Positions 44,525 through 56,700 of a stretch of 64,000 bases of DNA are shown one piece after another. The DNA is taken from contig NC_133300.1 of NCBI RefSeq assembly GCF_005239225.2, forward strand, positions 15,653,875 through 15,717,874, given 5' to 3'. Within the stretch, counting starts at the first letter, position 1; each line of letters begins with the position of its first letter. The DNA is from Populus alba. Lineage: Eukaryota > Streptophyta > Magnoliopsida > Malpighiales > Salicaceae. A program made the translations under genes and the position numbers. The notes below the pieces were generated by a model, which made no database searches, was not told the origin of the DNA, and saw only the letters and a program-made list of their open reading frames with translations.

Positions 44525-46047
44525 TGCATGGCATAATTATACGGCATGGCATTGTGATTCTCTTTTGTGCAGGACGGTTTAATCAAGATCAGCCTTGGGG
44601 GCCCATTAGCAGTCTGTTGGATCCTGCAAACTCCTGCCATCTCATCTTGACCTTCCATCATGCTCACCTCACACCTGCTCTCCATGGGTTCAATCCTCAA
44701 TTGTCCCATCTTCAACATTTTTGCGATCTTTTCGCAAAACTCTGCGCAATCCTCAATGTGATGTCCATCTCTTCCGTGGAACTCACAGTAGTCACCTCTC
44801 TCCAATTGCCTTACCACCTTTGCCTCTAGAAATCCTGATTGTACTAACATATCGTACAACCTTTTCATCGGCACCTTCAACACCTTGCCTTGATTTCCCA
44901 CTTCAATCATGCCTATTCCACCACTATTTGGAGCATGCTTAGGCAATGTGTTTGAATTAACATTGGGCTTGTCTTCGAAGGATACCCATCCCATCCTAAT
45001 AAGCTCCAATAACCTCTTCTTGAAGGCATAGCAGGTTTCAATCCCATGTCCGGGATTACCCCCATGGTACTCGCAAGTCAACTCAGGCTTGTACCAAATT
45101 GGGAATGGTGGTTGTAGTGATAGTGTAGGGATATAAGCTATTTGTCCAATGCTCAACAGTTTAGCATACATGTCCTTTAATGGCATGGGTAATGGCAGCA
45201 GTTGTTCTGAAGTGTATCTTGGGTGGGGTCTTTGGTAGTGATTTTGGTAGTTTGGCTGGTTATTTGTTCGGTTAGGTGAAAAAGGTTGGTTAAAGTTTAT
45301 GCGTGAGAATTGAGAGGTAGGTGCTTGTGGACTACGGAAATTTACTTTTTTGCCTTTGTACCCGTCTTCCAAATTGTTAACGTCACCTTCTCTTTTCCTT
45401 CCAATAAAGCCTTTCTTCTCTAAAGGCTCCGCTATGCGCCCAGCTTTAATTCCTTGCTCTATTCTTTCCGCCACACGTACAACATCATAGAAATGTTGAG
45501 ATGAGCTACCCATTAAATGCTTATAGTAAGGTGCCTTGAATGTATTGGCGAACAAAGTCACCATCTTTGTTTCTATCAAAGGGGGTTGCACATGTGTGGC
45601 CTCGTCCCTCCATCTTTGCGCATAAGCCCTCACTGACTCTTGGCTTCTCTTTTCCATTGACATGAGGCTCGTTCGATCTGGAGCAATTTCCAAATTGAAC
45701 TTGTATTGCTTTAGGAAAGCCTCCACTAAGTCCTTCCATTTCTTAATCTTGGCATTATCCAGCCTCATGTACCAACTTAGCGCAGATCCTGATAGACTGT
45801 CTTGGAAAAAGTAGATCAGTAACTTATCATCATGAATCACCTCAGCCATCTTATTGCAATAAGATCGAAGGTAAGTGTTTGGGCATTCCAACCCAGTGTA
45901 CCTTATAAACTCTGGTATCCTAAAATCTTTTGGTACCGTGATGTTTGGTACCAAGCATATTTTCGACGCTCGCATGGGGTCAAACCAATCATTTCCCTCG
46001 ACTGCTCTTAACCTTTCTTCCAATGCTGATATCTTGTCATCATTCAT
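44518..46047 (-). CDS. Gag protein of the Tat-like gypsy derivative (509 aa)
   Basis: An uninterrupted frame from ATG at 46047 (MNDDKISALEERLRAVEGND). The upstream in-frame GTG at 46077 lies in the LTR edge and is not a likely start. The N-terminal coiled-coil-like stretch is followed by a retrotransposon gag core: FIRYTGLECPNTYLRSYC, YFFQDSLSGSALSWYMRLD, FLKQYKFNLEIAPDR and ESVRAYAQRWRDEA (residues ~50-190). Two Cys/His motifs follow: CEYHGGNPGHGIETCYAFK (~330) and CEFHGRDGHHIEDCAEF (~425), which resemble the paired knuckles of Tat/Ogre gag. It ends PYNYAMQY, where protease would begin in the autonomous form. The protein would package RNA into particles. That it is open over 500 codons while pol is gone suggests recent activity or selection on gag. 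Confidence 0.93.
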   Translation of the reverse strand: MNDDKISALEERLRAVEGNDWFDPMRASKICLVPNITVPKDFRIPEFIRYTGLECPNTYLRSYCNKMAEVIHDDKLLIYFFQDSLSGSALSWYMRLDNAKIKKWKDLVEAFLKQYKFNLEIAPDRTSLMSMEKRSQESVRAYAQRWRDEATHVQPPLIETKMVTLFANTFKAPYYKHLMGSSSQHFYDVVRVAERIEQGIKAGRIAEPLEKKGFIGRKREGDVNNLEDGYKGKKVNFRSPQAPTSQFSRINFNQPFSPNRTNNQPNYQNHYQRPHPRYTSEQLLPLPMPLKDMYAKLLSIGQIAYIPTLSLQPPFPIWYKPELTCEYHGGNPGHGIETCYAFKKRLLELIRMGWVSFEDKPNVNSNTLPKHAPNSGGIGMIEVGNQGKVLKVPMKRLYDMLVQSGFLEAKVVRQLERGDYCEFHGRDGHHIEDCAEFCEKIAKMLKMGQLRIEPMESRCEVSMMEGQDEMAGVCRIQQTANGPPRLILIKPSCTKENHNAMPYNYAMQY

Positions 46048-46050
46048 AAA

Positions 46051-46069
46051 ACCAGTGGAGTCGCCATTC
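46051..46069 (-). other. Primer-binding-site-like sequence
   Basis: Directly inside the 5' LTR the minus strand reads GAATGGCGACTCCACTGGT. Tat/Ogre elements commonly use a tRNA-Arg-type site of similar wording here; the tRNA match is from memory. The gag ATG follows only four bases later. Confidence 0.55.
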
Positions 46070-46662
46070 TGTCTCACGTGTGCGGCGTCGCGGCGAAAAT
46101 CTAAGTTTTCCCATTTTTAAAGAATGTAAATCTATTTCTATGTGGCAGACAATGGGAAGACAAGAAAATTCTTGTCTTTTTTTGGTAGAAAGTGGAATGG
46201 GAGTCGCCACCTAGTATTTTGGTCACTAGGAACCCTAACTGGTCTCGGAGATCGGGTACGGGGACTGGTTGCGTAAAGGGAAGGTATTAGCACCCCAAAT
46301 ACGCCCTACCTAAGGTAAGCTGCATTGTTTTATTGTCTGATAAAACTAAGGTGTTTTTGGGCTTCTAGTTGTTGGTCTGTCTATGGTTCAAGAAAAGTCC
46401 TCCTCGGTAAGAAGGTCTTTATCTTATCGGGTAAAAACCTAACCGTTCTAATGTCTATACCAAAATAATATTTAGGAATACGTTTTACGTATAAATTCGT
46501 AATCCCAAATACTAAATGAAAACAAAAAGATTTTTTTAGAATTTTTGAAATATTGGCCTAGTTCTCATGACTGGAATAAACTGGTTATTGAAGCCAAAAT
46601 GCATGTTAATATATATATTATTTTTAAAATCTCCTTTGTTGTGTGAATATACGATGTTATAA

Positions 46663-46711
<49 letters not shown>

Positions 46712-47094
46712 GAGACTAGGCCGTATTTTAAAACAAAAACATTTTTGAAAACTTATTATTATTATTTTTTTATGCTTTGACGAAAATCGAGTATTTTAAC
46801 ACTGAGTTTGTATTCTTACGATATAAAAATACAACCCAATATTAATCCACTTTAATAAAAATATGCAGAAAAATCAACAATATTTTTAGGGACTTTTTAT
46901 AATTTTTTGAAAGCAAAAACATTTTTTATTCTGAGAATCTTTGATGTTTTGACGAAAACCGGGTATTTTTAACATTAGTTTTGTATCTTTACGGTATAAA
47001 AATACCAAACCAACATTAACCCATTCTGACAAAAATATTCGGAGAAATCAATAATATATTTTTTAAAGATTTTTCGAAATATATATTTTTTTTT

Positions 47095-47141
<47 letters not shown>

Positions 47142-48817
47142 TATTATAATATATTATAATTTATAATATATAATAAAAAAAATTTCGGGCTGGGCCGGCC
47201 CAAATAAATGGGTCGAACCCAACCCAACTGGAATTGGGCCGGGTAGATGGGCCAAACATCAGCCCAAAACAGGGTTGGGCCGATCTCGGCCCGACAAAAA
47301 ATTTCCCTTTGGACTGGGCCAGACTCGGTCTGGCCCAAAAAATATAACAAAACTGGGCCGGAAACCCGGCCCAGTGCAAAAACCCAACGGGGAAGGGAAT
47401 TATTTTCCCTTCCCCTACCTCCTGCATGCAGGAGGAAAACGAATATAATGGCAAATGAAAATGCAGGGGGAGAAGAATACCTGGCGCGGCGGAGGCGATG
47501 CTGCTGGTCGAACGTCCGTGTTGATGGTGCTGCAGCGGAGGTTGGTGGCTCAAAGCGACGGTTCCCAACGGTCCGGTAACCTCTCGGATCGTGCTCGGTC
47601 TTCGTTTTCTCTAAGCTCTCCCACGGCTTCTGTCCTCTTCCCCCTCCTCCCAGTTTTGTTTCTTTGAGTTTTAAGTGTTTATTCCTTTATTTCAGTTGTT
47701 TCTCTCTCCTTCAGTTTCTCTCTCTCTCTTGGTCTCGATTTTTTCTTTTGTTTTTCTCCCGTGCTTCAGGTCTCCCCCCTTCTTTTATAGGGGGCAAAGG
47801 GCGCGGGGCAGCATGGGTTGAGCAGGGCAGCGTCGGTTGAGTAGGGTAGCGTGGGGAGCAGGACAGCGCCGGTCGACTGGTCGGCGAGCGTGGTTGATCA
47901 AGGCGTGACCCTCCTGGCTTCGCGTCGTCCGAGGTGTATGGGCTCCGGGTTCTGTCAGCGCACGCAAGGAGAGAGGGGCACCGGATGATTAAACAAGCTT
48001 TCTTCCCATGCTGCACGTTCGGGGGGGGAAGAAGAAAGGGGAACAGTGCCGTTCAAAACGGCACCATACGGTCCTTTTTTTTTTGTGTATGAAACGGCGT
48101 CGTTTTGGGGAAAACGCGCCGTTTCATTTAAAAATGGCGCCAGAATGCGCCAAATTTCAAATCAGCCCTCAATTATCTTTTGTTTCTTTCAATTGCGTAC
48201 CTGCCAATTTCGGTCCTCGCCCCCATAGTTGGCCGTGTTTTTCACCTTGGTCCTTGGCCTCTGATTTATGCAATTAAGCCCTCAATTGATCAATAAACTT
48301 CTAATTTCTTCAATTACGCCCCTGAATCAATTCAAAACAGCCCCCTCTATTTACCCGCGTTTTCCAAATGGGTCCCTGGTTTCGGATTTTCACAATTTGG
48401 CCCCTAATTGGCCATTAAACTTCAATATTTATGCAATTAAACCCCTGATTTGACCTAATAAATTCCAAAAAAATATATTTTGGCCCCAGAACTTAAATTT
48501 CTTCTAATTAAAGCCCAAATTGACTTAAAAATCAATTTTTCTTGCACTCAAATCCTCTATAAATTCAAATAAAATCCAATTAAGTCCATAAACATCCAAA
48601 TTTGGGCTTTTTTTCTCAAAATTCAAATTTTCCTTCTCAACAGGGCTCTCATCCTTCAAGAATATACTGTCAAAAATCCAATCTTTGTATTTTTTAACCT
48701 CCTTGACCAATCTTCCGACCATTTTCTGAGCGCTTCTGCCTCCTGTTATTTTTCTAACCTTCCTTGGCTATTTATTTTATTTTATTTTTTGTGGGGACCC
48801 AAAAATGGGTTACAACA
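46070..48817 (-). repeat. 5' LTR (2748 bp)
   Basis: On the minus strand it begins TGTTGTAACCCATTTTTGGG and ends CACACGTGAGACA. Landmarks: TATA box at 47783-47789, palindrome at 47418-47435, a cluster of TGGGCC/GGCCCA motifs at 47190-47375, a long TA tract at 46665-46706, and the conserved terminal block at 46070-46330. Open frames such as 47161-47579 and 47711-48016 are not genes. Confidence 0.95.
47783..47789 (-). promoter_or_regulatory. TATA box of the 5' LTR
   Basis: TATAAAA on the minus strand, followed by GAAGGGGGGAGACC and a leader. The same site is at 41825-41831 in the 3' LTR. Confidence 0.65.
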
Positions 48818-48822
48818 ATATG

Positions 48823-51800
48823 GTCTCTCATCTTTGAGATTTATTAATCCAACCATTCTTCTATTAGTCCATCCATATCGTTAGCCCTTTCCTCACTAAT
48901 GCTATAGTTCTGGTTATTAATTTTGAGATATTCTCTTCTATGTTAAAAAAAATTCATAAAAATAAGAAACGGATTAATAATTTAAAAGGACTAAAAAATA
49001 GAAGAATAAATAAGATTAAGGCCTACCACTGATTCTTTTCCCTCAAATGTAATTGATCATTTTAGAAATTAAATAGAAGATTAAACTCGTAAACGCATAA
49101 AATTAACACTGTGATCAATTCACATTGAAAAGAAATAACTAAACTACACTAAAACAGAAAAAAAGTTTTTCATGGGACAGGGAACTCTCTGGTAACCAAG
49201 TTAACAAACACACATGAGAAAAATACCTTTTATCCCTTTTTCTTTTATATTTTTACTTTCGTTTCCTTTAGTTTTTAGCATTTTAGGTTCTGGTCCAAGA
49301 TTCATTTTGTTGAAACAGAAAGAAAGTCACTAAATATTGGGTAAGGAGAGAGAAAGATATAGGTTGCCACAATTCGACAAAAAAAACAAAAAGAATCTTA
49401 GTAATAATGGGTTCCACTTGCCAAGAGTGGTTTCGTTGGGGTTTTACACTCTTCATCTTATAAAAAAAAAAAAAAATAGATCAAAGCTTGGAAAGTTTTT
49501 TTAAATTTGATGATTTCTTAGTTTTTTGACCGGTTAAAAGTTGTTTTGATTCTCAATATGGATTTATTAAGAATTGTGGGGGTATTTATTAGGTGTTTTC
49601 AAGTGAAAAATAACAAACAAAAAAATATAATTTTTTGGGTTCAAAAGAATGAAGCCTAACTTTCAAACCACATAATTTGGCTGGAAAGGTTACCAATTTA
49701 TCTCAAATATTTTAAATTGCATTTATCTTTTTTTTTTGATTTAATATTTAATTATTATCAACAAATATTTTAAATATTTATCAGCGTATATAATTATTGA
49801 TTTATTTTATTAAATACATATGTAAAATTTTTAATTTATAGTTAGTTTTTGTATACACTAAAAAAACATTAACAACCCTTATATTTTTTTTTACTAGAAA
49901 AAATAATGTTTGATCTTGCTTGCTATGAAGTTGTTATTTAGGTTATCGTGTATTGAAGTAGTTGAGTTTTAGAGGTGAGTGTGATAGGTAAAGATATATA
50001 TGTTTTTTGTTTTGAAACTTTAATTTCAATTTAAAACTATTTAAAGTGGATTAGAATTGATTTTAAAGTTAAAAATGGGTCTATAGAAACTATTAGTATG
50101 GGTTTGAGGTTTTTATGCTGAAAATGATTGAAAATAGCATATTGGATACCCTCGATTTTCTAGCTATCGAAGCGTCGCTTAGAAAACATAGTAGGAATCA
50201 TACCCACAGTGTAGTTCGGGTGAATTGGCTAATTGATCAATAAAGGGTTCTATGAATCTACTTGACTACAAAATTAACCTTCTCCAGATCTGGTCATAGT
50301 TTTCTGGATAATTCAGACTCATTTTTTTAGATAACAAAAAGATTGTTGTGACCTGAAAAAAATGAAGTCGAGATGAAGGTTTACAAGGTCAAAGACAGTG
50401 ATCAAACACTCATAAATGCAATGAATCAGCTTGTTTTGAACTTCCCAAAGATACACCTGTTCTCTACCTCACTTATTTTGGGACCCCTTATATCTCAGAA
50501 TGTCTTCAACAAAGCATATTCTCCTTCTTCTTCGTTTTTTAATCGTTTGATATGCATATTAATTCAACATTACGTAAGGCTTTTATGAATAAGGGGGCTA
50601 TTCACACAAAAGAATAAAAAGCCATAACAAATGTGCAGCAGACATCCATCAAAGCAAGAAATGCCCATTTTCAAGAACTCTAAGCAACTCCTGAATCATT
50701 ATAAGAAGCACAATACTGTCCAGTTGTTCTCATGAAATTATTTTCCTCTAACCTCATCAACAATTCATTGAGAATCCCAATAACTGATACAGTCACTTAA
50801 AAACCTGAACAAAACCCTCAAATATCAAATCTTTATATGTTTGAATATCTAAAAAGAAGAAAAAGCAACAATTTTCAAACTTTTTTCCTCCATTTAAAAA
50901 AGTGGGGGAAAAGCAATATAGGTCATGGATTTCTTTTCCTTTTTTGTTATATGGACAGTAGTTAGATCTCATTAAAGCAAATAATTCATCAATCATAATC
51001 AAAACTCAAAACAAAGCATGCAAGTACACCATGAATATCATTGATGGTAAAAAATTAAAAATGATGTGTAAATTGAGATGGAGAGCTAAATAAATAAAAA
51101 GACAAAAAAAACGGAGGATGCTCTATTCATACATCAATCAAAGAATGTGTGGAACCAAGTAAAATAATGAACATCCAAAAGCTGAGTTTGAAAGTGATGA
51201 ATTAAGATTTTATTTGTATGTTTTTTTTATAAAAATTCAAAGAAAAATCTATAAATTTAAATTTTTAAAAATATAAACATGCTCCAATAAAAACCTGTCA
51301 GGTCTGACGCTAGTCAGATCTAGCATGTTTTTATTATTGAAGAAATGTCTTTATTAAAAATTCATAATAAAGTTGAAGAAAATTTTTTTTATTGTGAATA
51401 AAAAGAGTTTACACATGTTTTTAATCAAAGCAATCAAAATTATATACAATAAAAAAAATGTGAAAATGCAAATCAAAGAATAAATCAAGAAACTAAGTGA
51501 TAAATACGGTTCAAAATATATGATTTCATGTAACCAAAAAATTAACAATCTAAGTTCTATCAACATAAAATAATTTCCCAGTATCCTTTTTTTATTATTA
51601 ATTGTCAATCAAAAATATGTTTGTGTTTGATATTGTTTTTCCACCTTACGTTCGAATACATTTTAAAAATATATTTGTCTTGTAAAAATATCAAATTAAT
51701 ATTTTTTTTAGTGTTTTTTAATGTTCTCTTATAAAAAATCTAAAATAATATTTTTATGCATTAAAAAATCACTTTTAAAAAGAACTTTGTATCACAATAT

Positions 51801-52070
51801 TAAACACACACTAAATATCCATAGACTCCAAAAATATGAAATAACCATAAAAAAAAACATATTCTTAATTAAATCCTTTTTATACTATTATTGTGATTTT
51901 TAAAATTTATTTATTTATTTATCAGAATGTTTATTTTTTGAAGAAAAAAAAGTTATGAGAGTCATAAAAAAAATTAATTAAAAAAAAATTAATGGTTTTA
52001 TAATTATGCCATGAATGTATATTTTTTTATGTAATCATGCAGTAATAAAAAGGTTGTGCAGAAAGCCAAA
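48823..52070. other. Unannotated AT-rich DNA
   Basis: No gene recognised. A stretch near 50160-50200 (GATTTTCTAGCTATCGAAGC..GAAAACATAG) resembles 59228-59268 upstream of TNL-C. Words near 51300 match 37540. A MITE-like A/T-rich stretch lies around 51610-51800. Confidence 0.5.
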
Positions 52071-52074
52071 AATC

Positions 52075-52460
52075 AAAATTTATTCTAGAGCCAACGGAAA
52101 TAAAGGTCGCGAAGAGGGTGATGCCGCTGATGGTTGGTTCTCTTCCTCCTTGTGAGTATTTAATGGTGCTGCAATTAATATCAACCGCATTACAGTTGAG
52201 GTAGGCAATTAATGGTGCTACAGCAGGAAGAAATATTGGATTATCTCTTGGAGTCTTCGTCTATGCTATCTTAATTACGGGTAGAAAGTGTCGGGAGATG
52301 AGTGGCTGGGATTCATTCATGAATAGCGGCCTTAATTTTGACATAGGGGCGTTAAGAATTTTCATTATTGGACGGAGAATCATTTTTATGAGTTTGCATT
52401 TGGTGTTCGAGCTATGGTGGCTACATTATCCTAGAGGTTGGATTCAGTTTTGTTATACAA
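52075..52460 (+). pseudogene. NAC gene 3'-exon fragment, copy 4
   Basis: AAAGGTCGCGAAGAGGGTGA then TGCCGCTGATGGTTGGTTC encodes REEGDAADGWFSSSL before GTGAGT, as at 25206 and 39965. Downstream DNA (ATTACAGTTGAGGTAGGCAA) matches 25335-25360, and GTGGCTGGGATT resembles 40083, so a longer segment was copied. Nothing of the NAC DNA-binding domain is present. Confidence 0.65.
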
Positions 52461-53483
52461 GCACTAATATATTAAAAATTTTAAAAAATTAATAAAAAAA
52501 ACAAATGAGCATAAAAATCAAAATATAAAATAAATTAGAGTATAACTAAATTTTTTTTCAATTGAAGGATTAGCTGAAAAGAAAAATAACTTGAACAAAA
52601 AAAATATAATGAGGACAAAATTGAAATAAATAACACATTATAAAACTTGGATTGAATGGTAAGATTAAAAGCCAATAAAATTTTTATGAAAGAGTTAAGG
52701 AAAAAAAATCCAAAGAATATAGACCAAATAAAAAAGGAATATGTGAAAATTCAAAAACGAAGGACTTAATTGAAAAGAAATAACACTTATACAAAAGGGC
52801 AAAAGGAAACAAAAATATAAATTGAGGATCAAATTGAAAAGTATAATATATTATAAATTAGAATTGAAGGACTAAATTAAAAAGAAATAAAACTTTTATT
52901 AAAGGCTCAATGATGAAAATAAAAAATCAAAAGAAGAAGGACCAAAACAAAAATACAAAAAACAAAAAAACTAATATGCAATTTTTGGGGGAGCAATAAA
53001 AATAAAAGACCTACTAACAACAAAGCTATAATTATTGAATTGTTGACGGGAGGTAAAGAGGTGATTGTTGAGTGGTTGTTGAGGCTGCTGGTATGGGTGG
53101 TGGATATTGTGGTGGTTTAATATGGCTATTTGGGTTGGAGTGAAGGAGTGGAGTTGTTGCAACGATGACAAAGGGGCTAGTTCATTGGTTAAGGTTTCTG
53201 ACAAGGTGAGGGCGATCAAGAATTGAGGTTTTTGTATTGATAGATATGCAGAAAAAACTCCAATCTTGAAAGCAAAAAATGGCTTCACTAGTAGGAAAGG
53301 AAGCTATGGGGGCGGCAATACTAAATTGCATGATCTTGTGTATCTTATTCCTTGCCAGTTTTTAATTGGAAACTTATAAATCTATGGAAAATTGAAACGT
53401 GCACCGGAGAAGTTGGAAATATATGTTAAAATCAAAGCTTATGAGGACATAAGTTTTTAACAAAAATTGAGTATTTCAATAAT
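52461..53483. other. Purine-rich DNA, possible LTR remnant
   Basis: At 52550-52950 short phrases such as GGACTAAATTGAAAAG recur every 50-80 bp, as in many plant LTRs. No ends or target duplication can be defined. The open frame at 52971-53288 (minus) is not recognised. Confidence 0.35.
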
Positions 53484-53548
53484 GTCTTTCTATAAAAGTA
53501 GTGTTGGCACCTCAAGAATAATCCTAATGGTTTGTGTAGGAGAGTGCT

Positions 53549-53711
53549 TATTATAGAATGTATATCATGTATATCTATACATAGGATATTAATGTAATGT
53601 AGGATTAATCCAATGTTGTAATCCTTATGGTTACTACTGTATTCTGCCCTACATATATAAATAGGAAAGGTTGGCTAAGGCTAAACCTAAGACATCCAGT
53701 TATTCTCAACT
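53549..53711 (+). repeat. 5' LTR (163 bp)
   Basis: Contains the TATA box TATATAAATA at 53654-53663. Matches 58433-58595 apart from about six substitutions. Confidence 0.93.
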
Positions 53712-53759
53712 TGGTATTAGAGCCAAAATAAATTAAAACACTTCTCCTCCTCCTTTGCA

Positions 53760-56700
53760 ATGGATTCTTCTCAGCCGGCAGCCTTCTCCTCCTTTGCAAC
53801 AGCACCTATTGTCCCACCTCCTTTGTTGCAATTTTCTTCTTCAACCGCAGGACAACTCTCTTCTTCAGCCTCAATTATGCAGTGGCCACAACACATTAAT
53901 ATTGGCCATGCTCTTCTCAATCCGGACAATGCTCCTCTGCTCAATCCGGACAATGCTCCTCTGCTGCCATCTTCGTCTGCTGAAAATACAGCAGCCTCTG
54001 CCGTGGCAATTGTGTCCCTCTCACACACTCATCAGGTCATCTCTCTGAAATTAATGAATACTAATTATTTGTATTGGCGAATGCAGATGAAACCATACCT
54101 CTTAGGCCAAGGAGTTTTCGGCTTTGTTGATGGCTCAAACTCCTACCCCTCTCCACATATTCTTGTTGCCGATGGTGCTACTCTTCAGGTATCTCAATCC
54201 TTTCTTCGTTGGAAACAACAGGATCAACTAATTCTAAGTGTCTTGCTCTCTTCGCTATCCATGGAAGTTCTTCATCTTGTTGTTGATTGTCCAACCTCAT
54301 GTTCTGTCTGGCTCACACTTGAGCAAGCTCTAGCCTCTATATCCAATTCCCGTATTATGCAATTACATGGCTCCCTTCAAGACCTTCGACAAGGTGATGA
54401 TTCGGTAACTCAATTTTTGCAAAAAGCTAAGACTTTATTTAATGAGCTAGCAGTTGCTGGCCGGCCCATCTCGCTAACCGATTTTAATCTCTATGTATTT
54501 CGTGGTCTTCGCGGAGAATTTAAGGACTTAGTAACAAGTCTTATTACAAGGGCGGATCCTCTACCATATGCAGATTTTCTTAGTCATCTGCTAACTCATG
54601 AATTTATTCATAAAACCTCTCATTTGTCTATGGGATTTGCTGCCATTCACACACCATTGCTGCCCATGCCACCTTCAGCACTACTGTCTCAACGATACAA
54701 TTCCGCTAAGTTTGGACGACATAGGGGACGTTCCTATGGCAGCTGGCGTTCTCCTTCTACCGCTCACAGAGGCGCTCGAAATACTGGCTACATGTCTGAT
54801 TTTTGTAACTCTCAAACCAATTACAATTCTGCTCCTCAGTATGGCAATGAAAATAGGCACAGCAGCTGGCAAGGAAATTGGCAGCGCCGAGGATCCAATT
54901 CCCGCTGCCAGCTATGTAACACTTTTGGACACACTGCTCCTCAGTGTTCCCAACTTCAGCAACGCAGCCATGGACAGCAACATAGTGCCAATTTGGCATT
55001 CCATAATTCTGCCTCTGCTGCTGAATGGTTTCCGGACACCGGTGCAAACCAACACGTCACACCCGACCTTGCAACCTTGACTGCTTCAGAACCATACAAT
55101 GGTAATGATAATTTGCATGTTGGTGATGGTAAGGGACTTTCCATATCTAATATTGGCCATACAAAAATATATAACCCACATCGTTCATTCACTTTATCTA
55201 ATGTTCTACATGTTCCTGCAATCACGAAACCTCTGCTTTCTGTTCAGAAATTTTATCTCGATAATAATGTTTATTTTAAATTTCACCCTTTTCTGTTTTA
55301 TGTCAAGGATCTCAACACCAATGAAATCCTTCTCTCAGGTCAGAGTAAAGATGGTCTCTATACTTTGTCCAAGTTCAGGTCTTCCATCCTGTCAACTCCT
55401 CAAGCCTATTGGTCTCCTTGCACCTCTGCCTCTGCTGATTTGTGACATCGTCGCCTAGGTCATCCTACCTCCCGCATTTTTAAATTTTTAGTCTCGAAAA
55501 ATAAGATCATTTGTAACAACAAAAGTCTTAATTTTCAATGCCAAAGTTGTCCCTTAGGAAAATCTTCACGTTTGTCTTTACGACCTACTGGTCACAAAAC
55601 TTCTGCTCCGCTTGAATTAATTTTTAGTGATGTGTGGGGTCCTGCTCCCCTTTTTTCTTCGGATGGTTATCGTTATTTTGTTATATTTGTTGATGCGCAC
55701 ACAAAATATATATGGTATTATCCACTTGTTGCAAAATCTGATGTTTATTCTGTCTTTCATCAATTTCAAACTCTTGTCGAACGTCAGTTTTCTTTAAAAA
55801 TAAAATCTGTTCAAACTGATTGGGGCGATGAATATCGCAAACTCTCCATTTTCTTCCAAACTGTTGGTATTCATCACCGTCTGATATGTCCACATACTCA
55901 CGAACAAAATGGGATGGTAGAAAGACGTCATAGGCATATTGTGGAAACCGATCTTACTCTTCTAGGTCAATGTAAAGCTCCTTTTCGTTTTTGGAATTAT
56001 GCATTTGATACTTCGGTTTATCTCATTAATCATATGCCTACTCCTGTTCTTGATAATCGATCTCCTTTTGATTGTTTGTTTCAACGATCTCCTGATTATC
56101 AATTTTTACGTACTTTTGGATGTCTATGTTTTCCTTTCTTGCGTCCCTATAATAATCATAAATTAGATTTTCGGTCTTCTCCTTGTATATTTTTTTGCTA
56201 CAGTCCCTCTCACCTAGGTTATCGATGTTTTGATATTGAATCTCATCGCATGTATATCTCCCGTCATGTTCGTTTTCATGAAAATGTTTTTCCGTTTGAT
56301 AAATCTGAACAGATTGCACAGGTTCCCCCTCAAACCCATACACCTTCCCCTATTACCATCCTCCCAAATCTCAACCACTCACCACTGTTTACAGCTCAAA
56401 ATTCATCCCCACCCGCCTCTGCCTCTACCCTGCCCTTACTGCCGACTCAAGCACCACAGCCTCCATATTTCCCTTGCCGCTCACCCCATGCATCTTTATC
56501 TAACCATACTGTTGCAACTACAGGTTGCAGCTCAGTGTTTCCTGCTCTCCAGCACGAAGTCCTTGCGCATAGTGGGAGATCCTCTGGCTCGTCTTCAGCT
56601 CCTCTTTATTCTGCCACCAATTCGGCTCCTGCCGACTCTGCCTCTGCTGCCAGCTCTCCACTTGCTGCAGCTTCTTCCCCGGATTCGTCTCCTGGACTAA

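Larger units (their letters stand above)
40166..48817 (-). mobile_element. Complete Tat-like gypsy deletion derivative (8652 bp)
   Basis: Both ends are intact: LTRs 46070-48817 (5') and 40166-42822 (3'), with the 5-bp target duplication ATATG at 40161-40165 and 48818-48822. The internal region is only 3247 bp: primer-site-like sequence, gag (46047-44518), then the last ~60 codons of integrase (44524-44345), a spacer, a hairpin array (43661-42973) and the polypurine tract. Protease, RT, RNase H and most of integrase are missing. It resembles TR-GAG type non-autonomous elements, which make gag but need a partner for pol. The preserved structure and flanking duplication indicate that it transposed in this or nearly this form. 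Confidence 0.95.

Noticed and set aside
46047..46077. Gag start at the upstream GTG
   Set aside because: It would lie partly in the LTR edge and is not an ATG; the ATG at 46047 follows the primer site.
52971..53288. 105-codon minus-strand frame rich in Q, H and P
   Set aside because: No recognisable family, no exon context, AT-rich surroundings resembling LTR debris.
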